From: Mumia sp. ZJ1417
GTDB taxonomy: Bacteria > Actinomycetota > Actinomycetes > Propionibacteriales > Nocardioidaceae
Direction of reading: 5' to 3'
DNA: 64,000 bases
NCBI RefSeq assembly: GCF_014127285.1
Contig: NZ_CP059901.1
Location: 2,232,001 to 2,296,000 of the forward strand
The notes under the pieces: generated by a model
What the model saw: only the letters and a program-made list of their open reading frames with translations
Databases searched by the model: none
Told to the model about the DNA's origin: nothing
Translations under genes and position numbers: made by a program
Shown here: in pieces, positions 33,881-42,123 of the stretch
How positions within the stretch are numbered: position 1 is the stretch's first letter
How the letters are laid out: each line of letters starts with the position of its first letter

Positions 33881-33922
33881 GGACACTCGACACACCCACT
33901 GTGGTGTCTTGTGTCGATGTCC
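33881..33922. promoter_or_regulatory. Candidate operator between uvrB and the TetR gene
   Basis: GGACACTCGACACA (33881-33894) is mirrored by TGTGTCGATGTCC (33910-33922), an inverted repeat with a single-base offset around a 15-nt centre. It lies 33 bp before the TetR start and 50 bp before uvrB. A site for TetR autoregulation is the simplest reading, but nothing links it to that protein directly. Confidence 0.35.
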
Positions 33923-33954
33923 CGCCCGGCACGCGATCCCTCTAGACTTCGGAT

Positions 33955-34668
33955 GTGGGAGAAGCCAAGACCGACGAGAGCGAGCCGAGGGCCCTGCGTG
34001 GCGCCCGCGCGACCGCCGCACGCCGCCGTGCCCGTGAGGACGACATCATCCGCGCTACGCGGAACCTCTTCGACACGGTCGGAGTGCGCGACGCCCAGAT
34101 CGAGGACATCGCCCAGGCCGTCGGCATCAACCGCGCGATCATCTACCGCCACTTCTCCGGCAAGGAGGAGCTGTTCGCGCTCACGCTGATCGGCTACCTC
34201 GACGAGATCGCGGAGGTCATGCGTGAGGCCGACGACCCCCGTGCCGCGCCTGCCGAGCGTCTCGAGCGGGTCGCGAGCGCGTTCCTCGACCGCGGCCACG
34301 AATACCCGGCGTTCGTCGACTGCGCGCTCGATCTCCTCAGCAAGCCGGGCAACGAGCTGCTCGACAGCGTCTCCGAGGGCGCGATGATGCGCCTCGGACG
34401 CGGCATGCTCGGCCCTCTCGGTGTGCTCGCGCACGTGCTCGAGGCCGGCAACAAGTCGGGCGACTTCCACGCCGAAGACCCGTACATGCTCGCCAACATG
34501 CTCTACACCCAGTCGCTCGGCGCGCTGCGGTTCGCACGCAACCAGCTGCTCGTCAGCGAGGCCTCCCCGGGCGTCCCCACCGTGCGCAGGGTCCCGTGGG
34601 AGGCCGTGAAGCGCCAGACGATCCGCGCGGCCCAGGCGATGGCTGTCGCCGACGACCCGCAGGACTGA
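33955..34668 (+). CDS. TetR-family transcriptional regulator
   Basis: 237-residue repressor-type regulator. The N-terminal helix-turn-helix (residues 25-70) contains TRNLFDTVGVRDAQIEDIAQAVGINRAIIYRHFSGKEEL, split here by the recognition helix GINRAIIYRHF. The ligand domain is all-helical. The GTG start has TAGACT (33943-33948) exactly six bases upstream and no Shine-Dalgarno, so it is likely leaderless. It converges on the thiolase gene of the fatty-acid cluster, which it may regulate. Confidence 0.92.
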   Translation: MGEAKTDESEPRALRGARATAARRRAREDDIIRATRNLFDTVGVRDAQIEDIAQAVGINRAIIYRHFSGKEELFALTLIGYLDEIAEVMREADDPRAAPAERLERVASAFLDRGHEYPAFVDCALDLLSKPGNELLDSVSEGAMMRLGRGMLGPLGVLAHVLEAGNKSGDFHAEDPYMLANMLYTQSLGALRFARNQLLVSEASPGVPTVRRVPWEAVKRQTIRAAQAMAVADDPQD

Positions 34669-34686
34669 CGGCGCGGACGGCGCGGA

Positions 34687-34746
34687 GGTCTCGACAGGCT
34701 CGACCGGCGGAGCGCCGGCCGTCCGCTGGTCGAGCCTGTCGAGACC
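34687..34746. repeat. Perfect 19-bp palindrome between convergent TetR and thiolase genes
   Basis: GGTCTCGACAGGCTCGACC (34687-34705) is exactly complementary to 34728-34746, with a GC-rich 22-nt centre that can form its own small stem. It ends one base before the thiolase stop. The sequence is typical of dispersed palindromes in actinomycete genomes and may double as a bidirectional terminator. Confidence 0.75.
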
Positions 34747-34747
34747 C

Positions 34748-36052
34748 TCAGCGCTCGAGGATCGCGGTGACGCCCTGGCCGCCTGCGGCGCAGATCGAGA
34801 TCACGCCGCGCCCCTTGCCCTTCTCGGCGAGGAGCTTGGCCAGCGTGGCGACGATGCGGCCACCGGTCGCGGCGAACGGGTGCCCGGCGGCCAGCGACGA
34901 GCCCGCGACGTTGAGCTTGGCGCGGTCGATCGCGCCGAGCGGCGCGTCGAGGCCGAGGCGCTCCTTGCAGAAGATCGGGTCCTCCCACGCCTTGAGAGTG
35001 CTGAGCACCTGCGACGCGAACGCCTCGTGGATCTCGTAGAAGTCGAAGTCCTGCAGCGTCAGGCCCGCACGGGCGAGCATCCGTGGCATCGCGTACGCCG
35101 GAGCCATCAGCAGCCCCTCGCTGCCGTTCACGTAGTCGACGGCGGCGGTCTCGTACTCGGTGAGGTAGGCCAGCGGCTCCCACCCCTTCTTCTTCGCGTA
35201 GTCCTCCGAGGCGAGCAGCACCGTGGACGCACCGTCGGTCAGCGGGGTCGAGTTGGCCGCCGTCATCGTTGCCGACTCGCCCTTGCCGAAGACCGGCTTC
35301 AGCGTCGCGAGCTTCTCCACAGACGAGTCGGCGCGGAGGTTCTGGTCACGCTCGAGGCCGAGGTACGGCGTGAGCAGGTCGTCGAGGAAGCCTCGGTCGT
35401 ATGCAGCGGCGAGCTTGTGGTGCGACTCGACGGCGAGCTGGTCCTGGTCCTCGCGGGCGATGCCCCACTCGAGGGTGGTGAGCGCCTGACTCTCACCCAT
35501 CGACAGCCCCGTACGAGGCTCGGAGTTCTGCGGGATCGACGGCGCGAGGTCGCCCGGGCGGATCCGGGCCAGAGCGGCGAGGCGACCCTTGAGGTCCTTG
35601 GCGCGGTTGGCATCGAGGAGGATCTTGCGCAGCCGCTCCCCCACCGCGATCGGTGCGTCGGAGGTGGTGTCGGAGCCGCCGGCCACGCCGACGTCGATCT
35701 TGCCGAGGGCGATCTTGTTGGCGACCTGGATCGTTGCCTGGATGCCTGTGTCGCAGGCCTGCTGGACGTCGTACGCGGGAGTCGTCGGGTCGAGCTTCGA
35801 GCCCAGCACCGTCTCGCGCGCGAGGTTGAAGTCGCGGCTGTGCTTGAGGACCGCGCCCGCGGCGAACTCACCGAGACGCTCGCCCTCGAGGTCGTACCGG
35901 GCGACCAGCCCGTCGAGCGCCGCGGTCAGCATGTCCTGGTTGGAGGCGTGCGAGTAGATCGTGTTGGAGCGCGCGAAGGGGATCCGGTTGCCCCCGATCA
36001 CTGCGACCCGGCGAGGCGCCGAGGCGGAGCGCTTGGCGGAGGTCGATGCCAT
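34748..36052 (-). CDS. fadA2: Acetyl-CoA C-acyltransferase (FadA2-type thiolase)
   Basis: Thiolase of 434 residues, starting at the ATG at 36052; the frame is open further upstream without family similarity. The nucleophile lies in QQACDTGIQATIQ, the catalytic His in YEIHEAFASQVL and NVAGSSLAAGHPFAATGG, and the second Cys in ICAAGGQGV. It is divergent from fabG4-htdX exactly as Rv0243 (fadA2) is from Rv0242c-Rv0241c, which supports the name. It would cleave or form beta-ketoacyl-CoA in lipid metabolism. Confidence 0.92.
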   Translation of the reverse strand: MASTSAKRSASAPRRVAVIGGNRIPFARSNTIYSHASNQDMLTAALDGLVARYDLEGERLGEFAAGAVLKHSRDFNLARETVLGSKLDPTTPAYDVQQACDTGIQATIQVANKIALGKIDVGVAGGSDTTSDAPIAVGERLRKILLDANRAKDLKGRLAALARIRPGDLAPSIPQNSEPRTGLSMGESQALTTLEWGIAREDQDQLAVESHHKLAAAYDRGFLDDLLTPYLGLERDQNLRADSSVEKLATLKPVFGKGESATMTAANSTPLTDGASTVLLASEDYAKKKGWEPLAYLTEYETAAVDYVNGSEGLLMAPAYAMPRMLARAGLTLQDFDFYEIHEAFASQVLSTLKAWEDPIFCKERLGLDAPLGAIDRAKLNVAGSSLAAGHPFAATGGRIVATLAKLLAEKGKGRGVISICAAGGQGVTAILER

Positions 36053-36123
36053 GGGTTCTCCTCGAAGAAGGCGTTGCGTTGACCACATTGTGACGGGCGG
36101 GGCACCTGTCCTGCCCTGACTCT

Positions 36124-36138
36124 GTAACTCTAGGTTAC
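36124..36138. promoter_or_regulatory. Candidate operator GTAAC-N5-GTTAC between thiolase and fabG4
   Basis: GTAACTCTAGGTTAC is a palindrome with 5-bp arms, placed in the 139-bp region between the divergent thiolase and fabG4 genes. It lies upstream of a TAGATA-type box before fabG4. Its position and size fit a TetR-family operator; the TetR gene 1.4 kb away is a candidate regulator. Inference only. Confidence 0.4.
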
Positions 36139-36191
36139 GGTAGGCCTGACGTTCTAGATACTGTGGGTATTCGAGAGGCAGGACACACGAC

Positions 36192-37535
36192 ATGACCGAC
36201 CGCTACCAAGACCTCGTCCACACGCCGGTCGGGAAGTTCTTGGTGAAGAACCTCGGCCTCCCCAACCCGCCCCAGCTCGAGCGCTACCGCGCGGGTGCGC
36301 CGCTGGTCGACGGGACGGTGCTGGTCGGTGCCGCGCCCGGGTCGACCCTCGGATCGGCGGTCGCGGACTCCCTCGCGGACCTCGCGGTGACCACCACCTC
36401 GAGGCTCGACGAAGGCACCCGGGTCAAGGGCATCGTGTTCGACGCCACCGGCATCGACACGGCGGCCGGGCTCGACGTGGTCCAGGAGTTCCTGACCCCG
36501 GTGCTGCGCAGCCTGTCGGGCTGTGGCCGCGTCGTGCTCCTCGGCACGCCGCCCGAGCAGGCTGGCACGCCCGGCCGCGCGATCGCGCAGCGTGCGCTCG
36601 AAGGCATCACGCGCTCGCTCGGCAAGGAGCTCGGCAAGGGCTCGACCGCGCAGACCGTGTACGTCGCGGCCGGCGCGGAGGGGGCGATCTCGTCGACGCT
36701 CGGCTTCCTGCTGTCGCCGAAGTCGGCGTACGTGTGCGGCCAGGTCATCCGCATCGGCACCACCGGTCTCGCCGACGCTCCCTCGTACGACCCCGCGTCG
36801 CCGCTCGCGGGCAAGGTCGCCCTCGTAACGGGCGCGTCGCGTGGGCTCGGGCTCGCGATGGCGCAGACGCTGCACCGCGACGGCGCGACCGTCGTCGGTC
36901 TCGACGTCGCGCCGCTGGCCGACGACCTCCAGCGCGAGATGGCCGCGCTCGGCGGGGAGTCGATCATCCTCGACATCACCGCGCCCGACGCGCCGCAGCG
37001 GATCGCCGCCTACCTCGCCGAGCACCACGGTGGCGTCGACGTCGTCGTCCACAACGCCGGCATCACGCGCGACAAGCGGCTGCGCAACATGAAGACCGAG
37101 AACTGGCACAAGGTCCTCGAGATCAACGTCGACGCTCCGCAGCGGATCACCGCCGAGCTCCTCGACCAGAAGCTGATCCGCAGCGGCGGCACGATCCTCG
37201 GTGTCTCGTCGATCGCCGGCATCGCGGGCAACAACGGGCAGACCAACTACGCGGCGTCCAAGGCCGGTGTCATCGGCTGGGTCCACGAGCTCGCGCCGCG
37301 CATCGCTGCCGACGGCCTGACCATCAACGCCGTCGCGCCGGGCTTCATCGAGACCGACATGGTCAAGACGATCCCGCTGGCGATCCGCGAGGCCGGCCGC
37401 CGGATGAACTCCATGTCGCAGGGTGGGCAGCCGATCGATGTCGCCGAGGCGGTCGCGTGGTACGCCAGCCCGGGCTCGGGTGCGGTCTCCGGCAACGTCG
37501 TACGCGTCTGCGGCCAGAGCCTGCTGGGAGCGTGA
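36192..37535 (+). CDS. fabG4: High-molecular-weight 3-oxoacyl-ACP/CoA reductase (FabG4-type)
   Basis: 447-residue short-chain dehydrogenase of the long FabG4 type. The N-terminal third (residues 1-205) is a degenerate flavodoxin-like domain, and the C-terminal domain has the NAD(H) fingerprint VTGASRGLGLA near residue 212, the NAG motif VVHNAGITRDK, and the catalytic Ser and Tyr in GVSSIAGIAG and NYAASKAGV. It reduces beta-ketoacyl thioesters. The htdX-type dehydratase begins one base after its stop. Confidence 0.93.
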   Translation: MTDRYQDLVHTPVGKFLVKNLGLPNPPQLERYRAGAPLVDGTVLVGAAPGSTLGSAVADSLADLAVTTTSRLDEGTRVKGIVFDATGIDTAAGLDVVQEFLTPVLRSLSGCGRVVLLGTPPEQAGTPGRAIAQRALEGITRSLGKELGKGSTAQTVYVAAGAEGAISSTLGFLLSPKSAYVCGQVIRIGTTGLADAPSYDPASPLAGKVALVTGASRGLGLAMAQTLHRDGATVVGLDVAPLADDLQREMAALGGESIILDITAPDAPQRIAAYLAEHHGGVDVVVHNAGITRDKRLRNMKTENWHKVLEINVDAPQRITAELLDQKLIRSGGTILGVSSIAGIAGNNGQTNYAASKAGVIGWVHELAPRIAADGLTINAVAPGFIETDMVKTIPLAIREAGRRMNSMSQGGQPIDVAEAVAWYASPGSGAVSGNVVRVCGQSLLGA

Positions 37536-37536
37536 G

Positions 37537-38430
37537 GTGATCCTCCGCGAGTACGCCGAGGCGCCGTCGATCCTCCCGCTCTACCTGCGTGCTGCGCTCC
37601 CCGCAGTGCCGGTGGTCGGTGGGCTCCCCGGCGTACGGCACGCCTCGGGCGCCGTCCCGGACCTCACGCTGGAGCGGCCCCGCGTGACGACCGACCTCGA
37701 CCACCTGGCGTCGTACGCGGACGTCTGCGGGTTCGCGCTGCGCGAGACGCTGCCGGTCACATACCCGCACATGGCGGCCTTCGGGCTGCAGATGGCGCTG
37801 ATGGTCGACACGGCGTTCCCGTTCGCGCCGATGGGGTTGGTCCACCTACGCAACACGATCACGCAGCACCGTCCGATCGCAGTGACGGAGACGTACGACG
37901 TGTCGGTGCGGGCCGCGGATCTGCGCCCGCACCCGAAGGGCACCCTCGTCGACGTCCTCAGCACCGTATGGGTCGACGACGAGGTCGTGTGGGAGGAGAC
38001 CATGACGCTGCTGCGGCGAGGGGGTGGTGGCGCGGAGGCGGAGGCGGCGCGGGCGCCGCTCGACGGGGTCGAGCCGCCGGCCGGTTCGGCGACGTGGCGG
38101 CTCGACGCGGGGCTCGGCCGGCGGTACGGGGCGGTGTCGGGCGACCGCAACCCGATCCACCTCTCGAAGCTGTCGGCGAAGGCCTTCGGATTTCCCCGTC
38201 AGATCGCGCACGGCATGTGGAGCAAGGCGCGGGCGCTGGCGGCCGTCGAGAACCGCCTCGCCGACGCGTACACGGTCGTCGCGGAGTTCCGGCGTCCGAT
38301 CCTGCTCCCGGCGACGGTCACCTTCGGGTCGAGCACGGAGGGCGAGGAGCTGCTCTTCGGGATCACGGGTCGCCCGCGCGGCGACAAGCCTGCGCCGACG
38401 CACCTTGTCGCCCGCGTCACGCCTGCCTGA
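37537..38430 (+). CDS. htdX: MaoC-family 3-hydroxyacyl thioester dehydratase (HtdX-type)
   Basis: 297-residue double hot-dog dehydratase. The GTG start lies one base after the fabG4 stop. The C-terminal hot-dog domain carries the hydratase motif RYGAVSGDRNPIHLSKLSAK with the catalytic Asp and His, followed by IAHGMWSKARAL. It matches Rv0241c (HtdX) in position. Together with FabG4 and the thiolase it would run reduction, dehydration and chain cleavage or elongation of acyl thioesters. Confidence 0.9.
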   Translation: MILREYAEAPSILPLYLRAALPAVPVVGGLPGVRHASGAVPDLTLERPRVTTDLDHLASYADVCGFALRETLPVTYPHMAAFGLQMALMVDTAFPFAPMGLVHLRNTITQHRPIAVTETYDVSVRAADLRPHPKGTLVDVLSTVWVDDEVVWEETMTLLRRGGGGAEAEAARAPLDGVEPPAGSATWRLDAGLGRRYGAVSGDRNPIHLSKLSAKAFGFPRQIAHGMWSKARALAAVENRLADAYTVVAEFRRPILLPATVTFGSSTEGEELLFGITGRPRGDKPAPTHLVARVTPA

Positions 38431-38485
38431 GGTCGTACGGCGGGCGGCCCGCACGAGTCTGGTCCGCCGCGCACGTCAGTCCGCC

Positions 38486-38517
38486 GGTGGTCACCCGCAG
38501 CGGGCCCAGTGACCACC
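38486..38517. terminator. Hairpin between convergent htdX and tesB
   Basis: GGTGGTCAC (38486-38494) pairs perfectly with GTGACCACC (38509-38517) around a 14-nt loop. Position between two 3' ends suggests a bidirectional terminator; no T-run. Confidence 0.5.
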
Positions 38518-38552
38518 CAGCGACCAACGCAACACCTGCACCGACCGGGGCG

Positions 38553-39440
38553 TCAGGCCTTCGGCTGGCGCGTGACGGGGCGGATCAGCCCCTCCTGCGC
38601 GACGGAGGCCAGCAGTGCGCCGTCCTCCGCGAAGATGTTGGCCGTGGCGAACCCGCGAGCGCCGATCGCGGACGGTGAGCGCTGGTCGTACAGCATCCAG
38701 TGGTCCGCGCGGATCGGCCGGTGGAACCACACGGCGTGGTCCAGCGAGGCCGGCTGGATGGTGGGTGACCCGATGGTCAGCCCGTGCGGGACGAGCGACG
38801 AGCCGAGCAGGCTCAGGTCACTGATGTACGTGAGCACGCACGCGTTGAGGACAGGATCGTCGCCGAGCTCGCCCAGCGCCCGCAGCCACAGCCGCTGGAC
38901 GGCCGGCACCAGCTGCCTGGTTGGATCGTCAGCAGCGCGGTTGTCACCGATGTAGCGGACGTCGAGCGCCGACCACTCGTGGCGCCAGTGCTCAGCAGCC
39001 TGGGCGTCGACGTACGCCAGCACCTCGGCCAGCTCGGGCGACGCCGAGACGGCGGGCACCTCGGGCATCGCGTCCTGGTGCGCGTATCCGTCCTCGTGGC
39101 GGTGGAACGACGCCGTCATGTAGAAGATGACCTTGCCGTGCTGGCGCGCCGAGACCCGCCGCGTCGAGAACGAGCCGCCGTCACGGATCCGCTCCACGTC
39201 GTAGATGATCGGCACGCTCGGATCGCCACCGAGCAAGAAGTAGACGTGCAGGGAGTGCACCGCCCGGTCGGTGTCGACGCTGCGGGCGGCAGCCATCAAC
39301 GCCTGCGCGGCGACCTGCCCCCCGAAGACCCGCGTGAGCTCGCTCCCCTTCGGGTGTCCGCCGCGGAGGAGATCCTCCTCGAGACGCTCGAGGTCGAGAA
39401 GGTCGACGAGTTCTTCGATCGTTGCAGGCACGCGCCACAT
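38553..39440 (-). CDS. tesB: Acyl-CoA thioesterase II
   Basis: Hydrolyses acyl-CoA to free fatty acid and CoA. With the start at the ATG at 39440 the protein has 295 residues, close to the family norm. Two tandem hot-dog domains are visible: FGGQVAAQALMAAARSV with VHSLHVYFLLGGDPSVPIIY in the first, and LDHAVWFHRPIRADHWMLYD with the catalytic Asp region in the second. The ribosome site is weak; the open frame extends to 39485. Convergent with the htdX cluster. Confidence 0.92.
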   Translation of the reverse strand: MWRVPATIEELVDLLDLERLEEDLLRGGHPKGSELTRVFGGQVAAQALMAAARSVDTDRAVHSLHVYFLLGGDPSVPIIYDVERIRDGGSFSTRRVSARQHGKVIFYMTASFHRHEDGYAHQDAMPEVPAVSASPELAEVLAYVDAQAAEHWRHEWSALDVRYIGDNRAADDPTRQLVPAVQRLWLRALGELGDDPVLNACVLTYISDLSLLGSSLVPHGLTIGSPTIQPASLDHAVWFHRPIRADHWMLYDQRSPSAIGARGFATANIFAEDGALLASVAQEGLIRPVTRQPKA

Positions 39441-39521
39441 CGTCTCACGAGCCGACAGCCTCGTACGCGGATCAGCGGCGACCACGCCGCAGCTGTGAGC
39501 GGCGCCTCACCAGCGCCGACG

Positions 39522-40454
39522 TCAGTCGGACGGGCCGGACTCGCGCTCGTCGAGCTGGGCAAGGAACTGCTCGAACTGCTGGCCGATCTCGTCGGGCGTC
39601 GGCAGCTCTGACTCGTCCGTGACCAGCGGCTCCGTGGCGGAGCGGTTCATCTGGTCGTACTGGCGCTCGAGGCCGGCGAGGACCTCGCCGCCGTCCTGCT
39701 CCTCGACCTGCTTGTGGATGTCTGCGACCGTCTCGGCCTGCTGGAGGCGCAGCTCTTCGAGGTCGAACTGCAGCCCCGTACGGGTCGCGACCGCCTCCAG
39801 GAGGGCGACGGACGCCGAGGGGTACTCGACCTGGGCGACGTACTGCGGGACGTGGGCGACGTAGCCGAGCGCGTCGTGCCCCCACTCCCCCAGCCTCAGC
39901 TCGAGGACCGACTGGATGCTCGCGGGCAGGACGACCTGCGCGCGGAAGAGGTTCTTGCGGTCGAGCAGGTCGCGGCGCACCGCGTGGTTGGTGACGACCG
40001 ACGGCCGCGTGTGCGGGACGCCCATCGGCACTGCACCGAGCCCGACGACGAGCTCCACCCCGTGGGCCTCGACGAGGTCGTGGACCTCCTCGGCGAACTG
40101 CTCCCAGCGGAAGTCGGGCTCCGGCCCGGTCAGCACGAGGTAAGGGACGCCGTGGTCATCACTGTGCCGGCGCAGCTCGAGCGACGGGCGCTCGTAGTCG
40201 GCGTAGCGGTCACGGTCGAAGACGACCGGAGGCCGGCGCGCGCGGTAGTCGTAGTAGTCGTCGAGATCGAACTCGTGGACGACCTCGCCCTCGTCGCGCG
40301 ACTCGAGGTGCTCCAGCGCGAGCCGCGGGGCGGAGCCGGCGTTGAGGAAGCCGTCGAAGGCATAGATCATTGTCGGTCTCACCCCCTCGGGAAGACCGTC
40401 GAACACTCCGCTGTCACGAGACCCTGGCCTCAGCCGGGCGATCCACTTGCGCAC
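39522..40454 (-). CDS. PAC2-family protein (proteasome assembly chaperone-like)
   Basis: PAC2-fold protein, common in actinobacteria that carry proteasomes or related systems; the exact role is unknown. The core begins MIYAFDGFLNAGSAP and includes YLVLTGPEPDFRWEQFAEEV and VVGLGAVPMGVPHTRP, the typical PAC2 motif. I choose the GTG at 40454 because a perfect GGAGGT lies six bases upstream, giving 310 residues; the ATG at 40370 (282 residues) is an alternative. The acidic C-terminal tail contains QQFEQFLAQLDERE. Confidence 0.85.
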   Translation of the reverse strand: MRKWIARLRPGSRDSGVFDGLPEGVRPTMIYAFDGFLNAGSAPRLALEHLESRDEGEVVHEFDLDDYYDYRARRPPVVFDRDRYADYERPSLELRRHSDDHGVPYLVLTGPEPDFRWEQFAEEVHDLVEAHGVELVVGLGAVPMGVPHTRPSVVTNHAVRRDLLDRKNLFRAQVVLPASIQSVLELRLGEWGHDALGYVAHVPQYVAQVEYPSASVALLEAVATRTGLQFDLEELRLQQAETVADIHKQVEEQDGGEVLAGLERQYDQMNRSATEPLVTDESELPTPDEIGQQFEQFLAQLDERESGPSD

Positions 40455-40528
40455 CACGACACCTCCCAACGTCCGCCGACCGCACGGGATTCCCGCTTGT
40501 ACGGATCGGCGGGCGCGCGCCTTCCAGA

Positions 40529-42055
40529 CTACGCGGCGGGTGGGGACGGCTGATCGGCGGCTCGGGCAGCCTCGGCCCCTCGCCCCAACCTGCTGTGCCG
40601 ACGTCCGTACGCGAAGTAGACGACGAACCCGAGCGCCATCCACAGGAAGAAGCGCACCCATGTCTCGCCCACGAGGTTGAGCATGAGGTACACGCACGCG
40701 AGGACGGCCACGACGGCCACAGCCGTGGCCCCTGGAACCGTGAACCCGCGTGGAAGGTCCGGCCGCGTCTTCCGCAGGATCACGACACCGATACTGACAA
40801 GGACGAACGCGAAGAGCGTGCCGATGTTCACGAGGTCCGCGAGGGTGGAGAGGTCGACGAAGCCAGAGATCGCGGCCACCGCGAACCCCGTCACGTACGT
40901 GATCCGGTGCGGGGTGCGGTGCTTCGCATGCGTCCCTGCCAGCCAGCGCGGGAGGAGCCCGTCGCGCGCCATCGCGAACGCGACGCGCGTCTGGCCGAGC
41001 ATGAGGATCATCACCACGACGACGAGCCCGATGCAGGCGCCCACCGAGATGACGTCGCCCATCCACGTCACGCCGACGGCGTCGAACGCGGTCGCGAGCG
41101 GAGCGCCGTCGAGCGGGTCGATGTCCTGGTAGTTCTGCATGCCCGTGATGACCACGCTCACCGCCATGTAGAGCACGGTGACGATGGCGAGCGAGCCGAA
41201 GATGCCGATCGGGACGTTACGCTGCGGGTCCTTTGTCTCCTCCGCGGTGGTCGCCACGACGTCGAACCCGATGAACGCGAAGAACACGATCGCCGCCCCG
41301 GCGAAGATCCCCGCCACGCCGTACACCGCGGGCTCGAGACCCAGGATCGTCTGGATCAGCGGGACCTTGAGCCAGCCGCCCTCACCGCTCTCGGGCGAGG
41401 CCGACGGCGGGACGAACGGGGACCAGTTCTGTGTGTCGATGTACTTGATGCCCGCAATGACCACGAGCAGCACGACGACGATCTTGATGGCGACGACGAG
41501 CTGGTTGATCCGGCTGGAGAACTTGATGCCGGTGATGAGGATCCACATCACGATCAGCGAGATCGCGATGGCAGGGATGTCCACGACGCCGGTGCCCGCC
41601 GCGGTGTTCAAATGTGCGGGTAGCTCGAGGAACGTCCCGTCGACGAGATTGTTCCAGTACGACGAGAAGCCCGACGCCAGCGCGGCAGCCCCCACGGTGA
41701 ACTCCAGGACGAGGTCCCAGCCGATCGTCCACGCGACCAGCTCGCCGAACGTGGCGTACGAGAACGTGTACGCGCTGCCCGCGACCGGCACCGTCGACGC
41801 GAACTCCGCGTAGCAGAGCGCCGCGAGCCCGCAGGCGAGGGCGGCGACGAGGAACGAGATCGCGATCGCCGGACCGGCGTTCGTCGCCGCGGCACGGCCG
41901 GTCAGAACGAAGATGCCAGCGCCGATGATGACGCCGACGCCGAACACCACCAGGTCGATCGCCCCGAGGTTGCGGTTGAGCCTGGTCTCGGGGTCGTCGG
42001 TGTCGCGGATCGACTGCTCGACGGACTTCGTACGGAAGAGCTCGCTCTTGGCCAT
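40529..42055 (-). CDS. APC-family amino acid permease (cationic amino acid type)
   Basis: 508-residue transporter with about 12 membrane helices. The first helix has FGVGVIIGAGIFVLTG, the conserved APC turn. FAFIGFDVVATTAEETKDPQRN is the helix 6 region typical of the YhdG/CAT branch, and MLGQTRVAFAMARDGLLPRW follows. Such proteins import cationic or small amino acids; the substrate is not determined. ATG start behind AAGGGGGAT. Stands between PAC2 and dxs on the same strand with its own 67-bp leader region. Confidence 0.9.
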   Translation of the reverse strand: MAKSELFRTKSVEQSIRDTDDPETRLNRNLGAIDLVVFGVGVIIGAGIFVLTGRAAATNAGPAIAISFLVAALACGLAALCYAEFASTVPVAGSAYTFSYATFGELVAWTIGWDLVLEFTVGAAALASGFSSYWNNLVDGTFLELPAHLNTAAGTGVVDIPAIAISLIVMWILITGIKFSSRINQLVVAIKIVVVLLVVIAGIKYIDTQNWSPFVPPSASPESGEGGWLKVPLIQTILGLEPAVYGVAGIFAGAAIVFFAFIGFDVVATTAEETKDPQRNVPIGIFGSLAIVTVLYMAVSVVITGMQNYQDIDPLDGAPLATAFDAVGVTWMGDVISVGACIGLVVVVMILMLGQTRVAFAMARDGLLPRWLAGTHAKHRTPHRITYVTGFAVAAISGFVDLSTLADLVNIGTLFAFVLVSIGVVILRKTRPDLPRGFTVPGATAVAVVAVLACVYLMLNLVGETWVRFFLWMALGFVVYFAYGRRHSRLGRGAEAARAADQPSPPAA

Positions 42056-42123
42056 CGTGATCCCCCTTCTGGGGTCACTATGCCCGCAACGGGCCGCGCA
42101 GGCGCGTCAGCGAGGAGCGTGTG

